DNA of 44,383 nt from Paludibacter sp. (GCA_017882285.1 JADGPS010000017.1:1-44383); one strand, 5' to 3'; positions 16,539 to 26,200 are shown, counted from the first letter of the stretch. Program-made: numbers and translations. The notes: generated from the letters alone by a model not told the origin.

Positions 16539-17792
16539 TTGGATAATTTTACATTCATTCTTTTGACGCTACTCTTCTCCGCTTTTTTCTCGGGGTTAGA
16601 AATTGCTTTTGTCACTTCAAACAAGCTACGTTTTGAGTTGGACAAGAAGCAGCCTAATCTCACATCGTCTATTTTGTCCATTTTTTATCGTCATCCACAG
16701 CAATTTATCTCTACCATGTTGGTCGGAAATAATATTTGTCTTGTAATATACGGTTTACTTATGGCCACTGTGATGAAAGACCCTTTGGAAAAAGTATTTG
16801 GAAATCAGTTTCTAATTACATTTATTCAGACCATTGTAGCAACTGTTATTGTGCTTTTTACCGGAGAATTTTTACCAAAAACCATATTTCGCATAAATCC
16901 TAATTTGTGGTTGCGTATTTTTTCGTGGTTATTGTTTTTCTTTTATGTCTTTTTATATCCGGTTTCGCGTTTTAGTACATGGATTTCGATGGGAATTTTG
17001 AAAACTTTTGGATTAAAAGTAAGTCGGAAAACTCAGGAAAATGTTTTTTCGAGAATCGATTTGAATTTTTTAATTCAGGAAAGTATTGAAAATCCTGAAA
17101 GTGAAAAAGAAATGGAAAATGAAGTGAAAATTTTTCAGAATGCACTGGATTTCTCTAAAGTGAAATTGCGAGACTGTTTTGTGCCGCGTACTGAAATTAT
17201 TGCGCTTGATTACGAAGCCGATGTTGAAACCTTGAAGCAAACATTTATTGAAACCGGATTTTCTAAAATCCCTATTTACAGAGGTGATATTGATAATATT
17301 ATTGGTTATATACATTCTTCCGAAATGTTTGAACACCAGAAAGATTGGAAGAAGCAAATCAATCAGATACCCATTGTTCCCGAAAATATGGCCGCTCAAA
17401 AGCTTATGAAACTCTTCATGTCACAAAAAAAGAGTATTGCCGTGGTGGTAGATGAATTTGGCGGAACCGCCGGAATTGTGACACTTGAGGATATCATGGA
17501 AGAAATTTTTGGAGAAATTGAAGATGAACACGATAGTCACGATTATATTGCCGAAAAAACAAATGAAAATGAGTTTTTATTCTCCGGACGATTAGAAATA
17601 GAAACTATTAACAGCCAATTTAATCTGAATATACCCGAATCGGATGCCTACGAAACCATTGCAGGATTTATTTTGCACAATCATCAACATTTTCCTAAAC
17701 TGAATGAAGTGATTCGTATTGAGCAATTTACAATAAAATGTATGAAAGTCACGAATAACCGGATTGAATTAGTGAAAATGATGATAAATTGA
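16539..17792 (+). CDS. CNNM/CBS-domain membrane protein, CorC/HlyC (GldE-like) family
   Basis: The 417-residue protein begins with an integral-membrane CNNM (DUF21) domain (segments near 5-25, 60-80, 95-115 and 125-145), then paired CBS domains (about 200-330; VPRTEI...KIPIYRGDIDNIIGYIH, VVVDEFGGTAGIVTLEDIMEEIFGEI) and a C-terminal CorC/HlyC domain. Relatives act in Mg/Co transport or, as GldE in Flavobacteriia, in gliding. No gliding genes are seen here. The start is a TTG at 16539: no in-frame ATG exists between the promoter boxes and the first membrane segment. A perfect 20-bp palindrome follows the stop. Confidence 0.88.
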   Translation: MDNFTFILLTLLFSAFFSGLEIAFVTSNKLRFELDKKQPNLTSSILSIFYRHPQQFISTMLVGNNICLVIYGLLMATVMKDPLEKVFGNQFLITFIQTIVATVIVLFTGEFLPKTIFRINPNLWLRIFSWLLFFFYVFLYPVSRFSTWISMGILKTFGLKVSRKTQENVFSRIDLNFLIQESIENPESEKEMENEVKIFQNALDFSKVKLRDCFVPRTEIIALDYEADVETLKQTFIETGFSKIPIYRGDIDNIIGYIHSSEMFEHQKDWKKQINQIPIVPENMAAQKLMKLFMSQKKSIAVVVDEFGGTAGIVTLEDIMEEIFGEIEDEHDSHDYIAEKTNENEFLFSGRLEIETINSQFNLNIPESDAYETIAGFILHNHQHFPKLNEVIRIEQFTIKCMKVTNNRIELVKMMIN

Positions 17793-17797
17793 AGAAG

Positions 17798-17817
17798 AGA
17801 CAAGACATGTCTTGTCT
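17798..17817. repeat. Perfect 20-bp palindrome
   Basis: AGACAAGACA is followed directly by its reverse complement TGTCTTGTCT, 6 bp after the preceding stop codon. No T-run follows, so it is either a dispersed palindromic repeat or a transcript-end hairpin. Confidence 0.75.
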
Positions 17818-17941
17818 GAGAAGCTTAAAAAAACACAGAAAAATTTAGAAATTATACGGGCATAAACTTTTTTTTTGTATATTCGTGCCCTCAAATTTGT
17901 TGAAAAAAATAGTAACTAAAAATATAAATTTATTTCAAAAA

Positions 17942-20056
17942 ATGGCAACATTAGAAAAGATTAGAAGCAAAGGAGTTTTACTTGTGGTAGTAGTGGGACT
18001 TGCATTATTATCCTTTATTGTAGGTGACTTCCTGAAAGAAGGGTCAACTTATTTTAACAAGTCAAAAGAAACGGTTGCAAAAATTGTTGGTGAAGATATC
18101 AATATCAAGGAATATTCCGCTGCCATTGATCAAATGACCGAAGTGTACAAAATTGAAACAGGAAAAACCGAATTAAACGATGAAATGATGACTCAACTTC
18201 GTCAATCGGTGTGGGAAAGTATGGTAAATGAGAAAATTCTGGATGCCGAAGCCAAGAAATTAGGGTTGGCAGTTAGTCAGGATGAACTTTCAGACCGATT
18301 AATTGGAAATAATATTCACCCCTTGATTCTTCAACGCCGTTCGTTTGCCGGCGAAAACGGTCAATTCAGTCGTCCGCTTTTAGTTCAGTTTTTGAATAGT
18401 TTAGAAGAAAATCCGACTAATCAGGAAATGAAACAACAAATTGACAAAGCAAAAAGCTATTGGAAATTTTGGGAAAAAACAGTGAAAAACAGCATTTTAC
18501 AGGAAAAATACAATGCATTAATTTCAAAAACGATAACTGCCAACAGTTTAGATGCAAAATCAAGTTATCAGGATAAGAAAACCAGTGTTGACGTGGCTTA
18601 TATCGCTCAACCTTATTTTTTAATTCCCGATTCGTTGGTAAAAATAAGCGATAGTGATATAAATGATCGATACAACAAACAAAAAGAACAATACAAGCAA
18701 GAAGCTAATTGTGCCCTAAGTTTTGTGACTTTTGACATCAAACCATTGAAAGAAGATTACAAAGAAGCTGAAAGCTGGATTAATAAGCTGGTTCCTGAAT
18801 TTAAAACAACCGACGATATTGTTGGTTTGGTGAATTCAAATTCAGATATAATGTATGATGGACATAATTATTCTGAAAAAACAGTTCCCGTAACATTAAA
18901 AGACTTTGCATTTGATGGAAAAACCGGAGATGTTTATGGTCCAACTTTCGTAAATGATACGTATACAATGGCTCGCATTGTGCAATCGGGCATTATGCAA
19001 TCTGATTCAGTAAAACTGCGTCACATTTTCTTGCTAACAAAAGATGAATCAAAAACCGACAGTTTGATTGCTGCCATTCATGGTGGTGCTGATTTTGGTG
19101 CTTTAGCCAAGAAGTATTCAGCTGTAAAACAAACTGCTGCTAACGGAGGTGAAATTGGTTGGTTGCAAGAAGGAATGCAGGGTGTTGAAAAAGAAATTAC
19201 AGTTCAGGCTTTCAATAAGTCTAAAGATGAAGTGTTTACTATAAAGAATGCACAAGGTACTCAAATTATGCAAGTGATGGATAAAACAGTACCTCGAAAC
19301 AAAGTAAAACTGGCAATTCTGGAACGTAAAATAGTTCCTAGCAGCAAGTCGGTGAGCAAAATTTTTAATGACGCAAAAGAATTTGCAATAGATTTGAAAG
19401 CAGATAATTTTGAGAAAAAAGCCAAAGAAAAAGGGTATGTGGTTCATCCAGTAACCGATATTTTGCAAAGTACCGATAAAATTGCCGACATACCTCAGTC
19501 CAGACAAATTATCCGTTGGGGATTTAAAAGCAGCAAAAACGATGTTTCTGATGTGTTCGAATGTGGAACTAAATTTGTTGTGGCAATGACCACCGAAATA
19601 AACAAAAAAGGCTATCGCTCGGTTGAAAAAGTAAAAGATCAGTTGAAAGCGGAAATTATAAAAGATAAAAAAGCGGAATTGATGATTAAAAATCTCGCTG
19701 GTCAATTAACAAAAACTCCTACTCTCGAAGGTTTGGCGGCGTTTATGAAAGACTCGGTTAAAACTGCTGCTTCTATAAATTTTGCAACGTATCAGTTTGG
19801 TTCTGCAGGTTTTGAACCATCTGTTATTGGTAAAGCAACCGCTTTAACATTAGGTAAAGTTTCTGCTCCGATCAAAGGAAATGCAGGAGTTTATGTGGTT
19901 CGTACTTCGAACAAAAAAGAAAATCCACAACCTTTTGATGTAAAAATGGAAAAAATGCAATTGAATAGTCGCATGAGTTATTCGTTGCCTTACATGATTA
20001 TTCAAGACTTGAAAGACAAAGCCGATATTACTGACAATCGCTTGAATTTCTTCTGA
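17942..20056 (+). CDS. ppiD: Membrane-anchored peptidyl-prolyl isomerase, PpiD/SurA type
   Basis: The 704-residue protein has a short cytoplasmic N-terminus (MATLEKIRSKG), one membrane anchor (about 11-30, VLLVVVVGLALLSFIVGDF), a SurA-type N-terminal chaperone region, and a parvulin domain (LRHIFLL...GADFGALAKKYSAVKQTAANGGEIGWL). It should help fold outer-membrane and secreted proteins in the periplasm. The ATG at 17942 is chosen because it places the anchor right after the MATLEKIRSKG start typical of Bacteroidota homologues; a GTG at 17885 would add 19 unlikely residues. A weak -7-like TATATTCG lies near 17877. A terminator follows at 20084. Confidence 0.9.
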   Translation: MATLEKIRSKGVLLVVVVGLALLSFIVGDFLKEGSTYFNKSKETVAKIVGEDINIKEYSAAIDQMTEVYKIETGKTELNDEMMTQLRQSVWESMVNEKILDAEAKKLGLAVSQDELSDRLIGNNIHPLILQRRSFAGENGQFSRPLLVQFLNSLEENPTNQEMKQQIDKAKSYWKFWEKTVKNSILQEKYNALISKTITANSLDAKSSYQDKKTSVDVAYIAQPYFLIPDSLVKISDSDINDRYNKQKEQYKQEANCALSFVTFDIKPLKEDYKEAESWINKLVPEFKTTDDIVGLVNSNSDIMYDGHNYSEKTVPVTLKDFAFDGKTGDVYGPTFVNDTYTMARIVQSGIMQSDSVKLRHIFLLTKDESKTDSLIAAIHGGADFGALAKKYSAVKQTAANGGEIGWLQEGMQGVEKEITVQAFNKSKDEVFTIKNAQGTQIMQVMDKTVPRNKVKLAILERKIVPSSKSVSKIFNDAKEFAIDLKADNFEKKAKEKGYVVHPVTDILQSTDKIADIPQSRQIIRWGFKSSKNDVSDVFECGTKFVVAMTTEINKKGYRSVEKVKDQLKAEIIKDKKAELMIKNLAGQLTKTPTLEGLAAFMKDSVKTAASINFATYQFGSAGFEPSVIGKATALTLGKVSAPIKGNAGVYVVRTSNKKENPQPFDVKMEKMQLNSRMSYSLPYMIIQDLKDKADITDNRLNFF

Positions 20057-20083
20057 TAAATAAAAACAAAATTTAAAATATTG

Positions 20084-20121
20084 AAAACGGGATGAGTAAT
20101 TTCATTCCGTTTTCTTTTTTT
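20084..20121 (+). terminator. Terminator of the ppiD-like gene
   Basis: AAAACGGGATGA (20084-20095) pairs with TCATTCCGTTTT (20102-20113, one G-T pair) and is followed by a T-rich tract, 27 bp after the stop. Confidence 0.85.
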
Positions 20122-20134
20122 CGGTAAGTTTGTG

Positions 20135-20142
20135 TAACTTTG
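20135..20142 (+). promoter_or_regulatory. -7 box for the rlmN transcript
   Basis: TAACTTTG matches TAnnTTTG and lies 148 bp ahead of the rlmN start, so the leader would contain both simple-repeat arrays at 20156-20293. Confidence 0.6.
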
Positions 20143-20155
20143 CGGGAGACAGAAA

Positions 20156-20293
20156 GAACAAAGAACAAAGAACAAAGAACCAAGAACAAAGAAAAAGAAT
20201 TAAGAATCGCAGAACCTGAAACACAAAATTAGGAATCCAATGCCTTGTCAATAAACCGATCAACTAATTAACCAATTAACTAAATAACTAATG
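20156..20293. repeat. Two simple-repeat arrays upstream of rlmN (7-mers, then 8-mers)
   Basis: Five heptamers GAACAAA (one is GAACCAA) fill 20156-20190. Five imperfect octamers of the AACTAATT/AACCAATT type fill 20254-20293, and the last one contains the rlmN start codon. The octamers are of the same class as those on the opposite strand inside pabB. Confidence 0.8.
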
Positions 20294-21334
20294 AACAAAA
20301 TACCACTCGCAGGTAAAACGTTGGAAGAATTAAAAACGATTGTCTCGGAATTGGGGATGCCGTCATTTACAGCGAAACAAATTTCGGAATGGGTGTACAA
20401 GAAACGTGCATTTAGTATTGATGAAATGACCAATATTTCGGTAAAAAACAGAGCTTTACTCAACGAAAATTACGAAATAGGCCGAACATTACCAGTTCAA
20501 ACTAATGAATCGGAAGATGGAACAAAAAAATATTTGTTTAAAACCGAAAGTGGACATTTTATTGAAACGGTTTATATACCTGAAGAAGATCGGGCTACGC
20601 TTTGTGTTTCGTCGCAAGTTGGTTGTAAAATGGGTTGTTTATTCTGCATGACCGGCAAGCAAGGCTTTATTGCTCAACTCACTGCAAATGAAATCATGAA
20701 CCAGATCATGTCTGTTCCTGAAGCTGAAAAGTTGACAAATCTGGTTTTTATGGGAATGGGTGAGCCTTTTGACAATACACTTGCCATGCTTCGAACGTTG
20801 GAAATTCTGACTGCCGATTATGGTTATGCATGGAGTCCTCGAAGAATAACAGTTTCGTCAATTGGTTTGATTCCGGGAATGAAAGTTTTTCTGGAAAAAT
20901 CGAATTGTCATTTGGCTATTAGTTTACACTCGCCGTTTTCACAGGAACGTTTGCAATTAATGCCTATTGAAAAGACTTATCCATTGAGTAAAGTCCTTGA
21001 TGAACTGCGAAAACATGATTTCAGCAAGCAACGGCGCGTTTCGTTTGAATATATTTTGTTTGACGGCGTGAACGATACCATGCGACATGCTGTTGAATTG
21101 GTCAAAATTCTCAGAGGGATTGATTGTCGTGTCAATTTGATTCGTTTTCATGCTATTCCTGAAGTGGATTTGAAAAGTTCAAGTGCTGAAAAGATGACTT
21201 TCTTCCGTGATTATCTGACAAATAACGGTGTAACTTCTACCATTCGACGATCTCGGGGAGAAGATATTTTTGCTGCTTGCGGTATGTTGTCGACTTTGGA
21301 AAAAGAGAAAGATCAAGCTCCAGAACTCATTTAG
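20291..21334 (+). CDS. rlmN: Dual-specificity 23S rRNA A2503/tRNA A37 C2-methyltransferase
   Basis: The 347-residue radical SAM enzyme has the iron-sulphur motif CKMGCLFC (Cys112, Cys116, Cys119) and the C-terminal RRSRGEDIFAACGML with the catalytic cysteine. It methylates C2 of adenosine 2503 in 23S rRNA and of A37 in some tRNAs. Length and motifs are normal. The start codon lies inside an octamer repeat array. The next gene starts 30 bp after the stop on the same strand, suggesting cotranscription with the amidase gene and pdxA. Confidence 0.95.
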   Translation: MNKIPLAGKTLEELKTIVSELGMPSFTAKQISEWVYKKRAFSIDEMTNISVKNRALLNENYEIGRTLPVQTNESEDGTKKYLFKTESGHFIETVYIPEEDRATLCVSSQVGCKMGCLFCMTGKQGFIAQLTANEIMNQIMSVPEAEKLTNLVFMGMGEPFDNTLAMLRTLEILTADYGYAWSPRRITVSSIGLIPGMKVFLEKSNCHLAISLHSPFSQERLQLMPIEKTYPLSKVLDELRKHDFSKQRRVSFEYILFDGVNDTMRHAVELVKILRGIDCRVNLIRFHAIPEVDLKSSSAEKMTFFRDYLTNNGVTSTIRRSRGEDIFAACGMLSTLEKEKDQAPELI

Positions 21335-21364
21335 GTAAACAAAAATTTTTCTTGAAACAAAAAA

Positions 21365-24300
21365 ATGAGACGTTTTCTGCCTATAATTTTAATTTTCTGT
21401 TTGTTAACCATTGGAACAAACAAAAACATCTATGCACAGAAAAATCTTGAGATTCAGATTTCCGATTCTTTGACTGTGATTGCAAACAGCTTCACGAATC
21501 TGGGGAGAATTAATGTGGTAGGTATTAGTGCAAATGAAAAAACCAATACTTTGCATATTTCAGTTGGCGACAAATTTGAAAATATCCCATTCCGACCCGA
21601 AAGTGTAAAACGAATCTACAAAGCAATTTCAACTGTTACGGCTCGAAAATATTCGGGTTATAGCATTGTTTGTCAGGTTGATAATCAGAAAATTGAGGAT
21701 TTAATTCCGAATTTTTATCGCACCGGAAATCTTGATACTACTCGACAATTTTATGTTCCGGTTCTTTCACAACCACTCGTAAAAAACACTTCTCGTCCGT
21801 TTGAAATTCAAAATGGTTTGGAAAACAGACATATTGCTTTGTGGCAAAGTCATGGAAAATATTATGATCAGAAACAAGCACGGTGGGTATGGCAGCGAGC
21901 CCGTGTTTTTCAGATAGTGGAGGATTTATATACTCAATCGTATGTATTGCCCTATTTGGTTCCTATGCTTGAAAAAGCTGGTGCCAATGTGTTACTTCCC
22001 CGCGAACGTGATACCCAAATCAATGAAGTAATCGTAGATAATGATTCCAATGATAAGGCTTCGCGTTATCGTGAACAAAATGACCAAAAAAAATGGAAGA
22101 AAGGAGATGATACAGGTTTTGCCAATACAAAGAAATCCTATTTGCAAGGCGAAAATCCTTTTACTTTTGGAACTTACAAGGAAATACAATCAATTAATAA
22201 CTCGGATGAATCAAGCCGCGCAGAATGGATTCCGAATTTTCCCGAATCAGGTCGTTATGCCGTTTATATTTCCTACAAAACGCTCGAAAACAGTATTTCC
22301 GATGCTCATTATACGGTATATCATAAAGGTGGAAAAACTGAATTTTCGGTAAACCAAACTATGAATGGCGGAACCTGGTTGTATCTCGGTCATTTTTATT
22401 TTGATAAAGGCAGGAATAATCAAAACAAAGTGGTTTTGACTAATTTAAGTTCCGAAGAAGATAAAATGATTACAGCCGATGCCGTAAAATTTGGTGGTGG
22501 CATGGGAAATATTGCCCGAAGTCCAAATGAAACCGGTTTTACCATGAACCAGAAAAGCTCGGATAGTATCACCGTGCAACAAATTCTAACAAATCCTGTT
22601 ATTGCTTATGAACCTGAAATAAGTCATTATCCGCGCTATACCGAAGGAGCACGATATTGGTTACAGTGGGCGGGTGTGCCGGACAGTATTTACAGTCGAA
22701 CCAAAGGACAAAATGATTATTCCGATGATTTTCAATCGCGCGGTTTTTGGGTAAATTATCTAATAGGCGGATCTTCTGTTTCTCCCTACACCAAAGGGTT
22801 GAAAGTCCCTGTAGATTTGGCTTTGGCTTTTCACAGCGATGCCGGAACCACTATCAATGATTCCATAATAGGAACCTTAGGAATCTGTACTATTCATAAT
22901 TCGGATGTAAAAACAATTTTTCAAAATGGGGTTTCACGTTGGGCTTCGCGTGATTTAACCGATATTATTCAAACACAGATTGTAAAAGATATTCGGAAGC
23001 AATTTGCTCCTGAATGGACGCGTCGCGGGTTGTGGAACAAATCCTACAGCGAATCGCGTGTGCCGGAAGTTCCCACAATGTTGCTGGAAATACTTTCGCA
23101 TCAGAATTTTGCAGATATGCGTTATGGTCTCGATCCACGTTTCCGTTTTACGGTTAGTCGTTCCATTTACAAAGGAATGCTGAAATATATTTCTTCGGCT
23201 GATAAAGTGGATTATGTTGTTCAGCCGCTTCCGGTAGAACAATTTAGTTGTCATTTTGTAGATAAAACGAAGTTGGAACTGCATTGGATGGCTGTAAATG
23301 ATAGTTTAGAACCAACAGCAAAGGCTGAACAATACGTGCTTTACACCCGAATTAATGATGACGATTTTGATAATGGAGTATTGATAAATTCAAATAGTAC
23401 AATTTTTTCAGTTCAACCCGGTAAGATTTACAGTTTTAAAATTACGGCTGTAAATAGAGGTGGCGAAAGTTTTCCTTCAGAGATTCTCTCGGCTTATCGT
23501 GCACCCAACGAAAAAGGAGAAGTACTGATTGTCAATGGATTTGATCGCTTAAGCACTCCTGCTAATTTTGTGATCGATAGTACTTATGCCGGATTTTTAA
23601 ATGATATAGATGCCGGTGTACCCTATATGACTGATATTTCATTTGTTGGCAAACAATATGAATTTAAACGTAACTCACCCTGGATTAATGACGATTCTCC
23701 CGGTTTTGGAGCCAGTAATGCTAACTTCGAAACAACAGTGATTGCCGGAAATACTTTTGATTATCCTTTTATTCACGGAAAAGCAATAAAATCAGCCGGA
23801 TATTCATTTGTATCTTCAAGTGAAAAAGCAGTATTAAAAGGTGATATTGATTTGAATCAATACAAAACGGTAGATTTGATTTTGGGTAAACAAAAGCAAA
23901 CTTTCGTAGGAAATGCTAAAAAAGCACCTGAATTTAAAACTTTTCCATTAGCTTTGCAGCAATCAATTCAGTCATATTGTCAAACGGGTGGTAATCTGAT
24001 GGTTAGTGGAGCTTATATTGGTTCCGATGTAAGTGAAACAGCAAATTTTGTTCGTGAAGACCAACAATTTCTTGAAAATACATTGAAATTAAAATTTCGG
24101 ACGTCACATGCAAGTGTTGGCGGAGATGTAAAAATAGTGAGTTCGCCTTTTAGAACTTTCAGAAAATTTGATTTCAGCTATTTTGATCAACCGAATTCGA
24201 CTTCCTATTATGTTGAATCGCCTGATGCGATTGAACCAACTGGAGAAGGTGGTTTTACTATTTGCAGGTATGAAGAAAATAATCTGAGTGCAGCAGTGGC

Positions 24301-24415
24301 ATTTTCAGGTTCGTATAAAATATGTACATTTGGATTTCCTTTTGAAACAATTCAATCGGAAAAAGACAGAAGTAATTTAATGGAATCTGTACTTTCATTT
24401 TTTGCTTCTAAATAA
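21365..24415 (+). CDS. Secreted amidase_3-type protein with inserted golvesin domain and FN3 module
   Basis: The 1016-residue protein has a signal peptide (cleavage near YAQ, 23-25). An N-acetylmuramoyl-L-alanine amidase (amidase_3) fold is visible in pieces: SHGKYYD (His163), a zinc-ligand Glu186, GANVLLPRERD, FHSDAG (His490) and PTMLLEILSH (Glu575). Between RERD and FHSDAG lies a golvesin/xanthan-lyase-like beta module (about 285-380, EWIPNFPESGRYAVYISY...ADAVKFGGG). An FN3-like segment (about 625-705) and an unassigned C-terminal region (about 715-1016) follow. It probably acts on the cell wall or a related surface polymer. Homologues are often labelled xanthan lyase, a name not supported by the catalytic part seen here. 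It lies between rlmN and pdxA in one likely operon. Confidence 0.8.
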   Translation: MRRFLPIILIFCLLTIGTNKNIYAQKNLEIQISDSLTVIANSFTNLGRINVVGISANEKTNTLHISVGDKFENIPFRPESVKRIYKAISTVTARKYSGYSIVCQVDNQKIEDLIPNFYRTGNLDTTRQFYVPVLSQPLVKNTSRPFEIQNGLENRHIALWQSHGKYYDQKQARWVWQRARVFQIVEDLYTQSYVLPYLVPMLEKAGANVLLPRERDTQINEVIVDNDSNDKASRYREQNDQKKWKKGDDTGFANTKKSYLQGENPFTFGTYKEIQSINNSDESSRAEWIPNFPESGRYAVYISYKTLENSISDAHYTVYHKGGKTEFSVNQTMNGGTWLYLGHFYFDKGRNNQNKVVLTNLSSEEDKMITADAVKFGGGMGNIARSPNETGFTMNQKSSDSITVQQILTNPVIAYEPEISHYPRYTEGARYWLQWAGVPDSIYSRTKGQNDYSDDFQSRGFWVNYLIGGSSVSPYTKGLKVPVDLALAFHSDAGTTINDSIIGTLGICTIHNSDVKTIFQNGVSRWASRDLTDIIQTQIVKDIRKQFAPEWTRRGLWNKSYSESRVPEVPTMLLEILSHQNFADMRYGLDPRFRFTVSRSIYKGMLKYISSADKVDYVVQPLPVEQFSCHFVDKTKLELHWMAVNDSLEPTAKAEQYVLYTRINDDDFDNGVLINSNSTIFSVQPGKIYSFKITAVNRGGESFPSEILSAYRAPNEKGEVLIVNGFDRLSTPANFVIDSTYAGFLNDIDAGVPYMTDISFVGKQYEFKRNSPWINDDSPGFGASNANFETTVIAGNTFDYPFIHGKAIKSAGYSFVSSSEKAVLKGDIDLNQYKTVDLILGKQKQTFVGNAKKAPEFKTFPLALQQSIQSYCQTGGNLMVSGAYIGSDVSETANFVREDQQFLENTLKLKFRTSHASVGGDVKIVSSPFRTFRKFDFSYFDQPNSTSYYVESPDAIEPTGEGGFTICRYEENNLSAAVAFSGSYKICTFGFPFETIQSEKDRSNLMESVLSFFASK

Positions 24416-24455
24416 TAAACAGTTTGAATATAGATAATCTAATTTACCTAAATTT

Positions 24456-25526
24456 ATGGAAGCAGATAAAATAATTATTGGCATTACACACGGTGATATT
24501 AACGGCATTGGTTATGAAGTTATACTAAAAACTATGGCTGACAATCGAATGTTGGAAACTTTTATTCCGGTTATTTACGGTTCACCTAAAGTAGCCGCCT
24601 TTTATCGGAAAACACTTGATATTCAGGGACTAAATTTGAATATTGTAAATTCAATTGAGGAGATAAATGTAAAGCGCGTCAATATAATAAATTGTGTTGA
24701 CGATGAAATAAAAGTAGAATTAGGAACTTCAACCGAAGAAGCCGGAAAAGCTGCTTTTGAAGCATTGGAATGTGCCAGCGAAGACTTGAAAAAAGGAGCT
24801 TTACACGCGTTGGTAACTGCTCCAATTAACAAAAAGAATATTCAATCGCCGGCTTTTCATTTTCCGGGACATACTGAATACCTGGAGAAAAAGTTTGGAG
24901 ATAATACACCGGCTTTAATGATGTTGATAAACGATGTCATGCGTGTGGCGGTAGTTACAGGTCATGTCCCGGTGAAAAGTGTTTCATCTGAACTGACTGA
25001 AAAACTGATACTTGAAAAACTGATTGTTTTGAATAATTCATTGAAGAATGACTTTTCCATCACTCGCCCACGAATAGCTGTACTTGGATTAAATCCACAC
25101 GCCGGTGACGAAGGCTTACTTGGTGATGAAGAACAACGAGTAATTATTCCTGCATTGAAACAGGCTGAAACGCTTGGAATTATTTGTGTTGGACCTTATT
25201 CGGCTGATGGATTATTTGGCTCTGGAAACTTCAATAAGTTTGATGCCGTACTGGCAATGTATCACGATCAGGGATTAATTCCCTTCAAAACCGTTTCGAT
25301 GGATACCGGAGTAAATTTTACCGCCGGATTACCGATTATTCGTACTTCGCCTGATCATGGAACTGCTTATGATATTGCAGGACAAAATATAGCGTCCGAA
25401 GAATCTTTCCGTCAGGCTTTGTATCTGGCTTATGATATTTATCAAAATAGAATGAGGAACAAAGAAATCAGTGCCAATCCGCTTAAAACAGAGCAACGTG
25501 CTGAACGTGGCGGAAGAGTGGAGTAG
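24456..25526 (+). CDS. pdxA: 4-hydroxythreonine-4-phosphate dehydrogenase
   Basis: The 356-residue protein has the PdxA metal-binding histidines in GHTEYLEKKFG, NPHAGDEGLLG and AMYHDQGLIPFK, plus ITHGDINGIGYEV at the N-terminus and RTSPDHGTAYDIAG. It oxidises 4-phosphohydroxy-threonine in the DXP-dependent pyridoxal phosphate pathway. Complete length. It is last in the rlmN/amidase/pdxA run, 40 bp after the amidase gene, and is followed by a strong terminator. Confidence 0.95.
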   Translation: MEADKIIIGITHGDINGIGYEVILKTMADNRMLETFIPVIYGSPKVAAFYRKTLDIQGLNLNIVNSIEEINVKRVNIINCVDDEIKVELGTSTEEAGKAAFEALECASEDLKKGALHALVTAPINKKNIQSPAFHFPGHTEYLEKKFGDNTPALMMLINDVMRVAVVTGHVPVKSVSSELTEKLILEKLIVLNNSLKNDFSITRPRIAVLGLNPHAGDEGLLGDEEQRVIIPALKQAETLGIICVGPYSADGLFGSGNFNKFDAVLAMYHDQGLIPFKTVSMDTGVNFTAGLPIIRTSPDHGTAYDIAGQNIASEESFRQALYLAYDIYQNRMRNKEISANPLKTEQRAERGGRVE

Positions 25527-25567
25527 TTACACAGTTTTCAGTGAACAGTTATCAGATATGAAACAAG

Positions 25568-25603
25568 AAAAATCCGACGTAATCTGCACCGGATTTTTGT
25601 TTT
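25568..25603 (+). terminator. Terminator of pdxA
   Basis: AAAAATCCG (25568-25576) pairs with CGGATTTTT (25590-25598), then GTTTT. It starts 41 bp after the pdxA stop and separates it from the convergent gene ending at 25621. Confidence 0.85.
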
Positions 25604-25620
25604 ATTAGAAATAAATCAAT

Positions 25621-26154
25621 TTAAAATTTTACCCGCATGGTCATTCCAACAGGTGTTATTAATTGATTATTGATGGAAAGCTGAGTTACATAAGGTGCCA
25701 TTTCAAAATTAACGGATGAAGTTTTTCTCAGACTTCGGATATACATGTTATTTACCTTCGCTACATTCACAGCATCGACGATGGACCAGATATCGACGGC
25801 TGCCATAGCCCCCATACCAACAAAGAATAAGCCTAAACCTACTCCTGCACCTGAACTATTTCCATCAGAAGCAGAACCCATCAATACGATGGAACCAACT
25901 ACAGCAACCAGCCCACAAGCTGCCGAACCACCTAAAAAACCCAGTCCGCGTCCAACTTCACCACTTAACATCTGTCCCAAACCCGGCACAAAGAAAGAAC
26001 ACACACCACTGATTACCGGATTGTAGGGATCACCTACTTCGGGAATGTACTGATGATAATCGTACGTTAATTTATTGATACTATACCGTTGTGCATTTGA
26101 ACTGGTTGCAACTAAACCAACCATAATAATCGATAATAAAATAGTTTTTTTCAT
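25621..26154 (-). CDS. Small membrane protein with PGLGQ-type (TM2/DUF5683-like) segment, unknown function
   Basis: The 177-residue protein starts with a signal peptide (MKKTILLSIIMVGLVATSS, cleavage near NAQ). Two glycine-rich hydrophobic segments follow (about 45-75 and 85-115); the first includes FFVPGLGQMLSGEVGRGLGFL, similar to the PGLGQ.Y.G...G motif of TM2-like and DUF5683 proteins. The C-terminal 50 residues are soluble. No function can be given. The start at 26154 is chosen because of the signal peptide and the -7 box at 26201-26208. It is monocistronic. Confidence 0.7.
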   Translation of the reverse strand: MKKTILLSIIMVGLVATSSNAQRYSINKLTYDYHQYIPEVGDPYNPVISGVCSFFVPGLGQMLSGEVGRGLGFLGGSAACGLVAVVGSIVLMGSASDGNSSGAGVGLGLFFVGMGAMAAVDIWSIVDAVNVAKVNNMYIRSLRKTSSVNFEMAPYVTQLSINNQLITPVGMTMRVKF

Positions 26155-26200
26155 TTCTAAAAAGTTTAATTGATATAATAGTTCACGTAAAATATTTGTA

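Noticed and set aside
17885-17941. GTG start adding 19 residues to the PpiD-like protein
   Set aside because: The added residues resemble nothing in the family and would displace the membrane anchor from the N-terminus.
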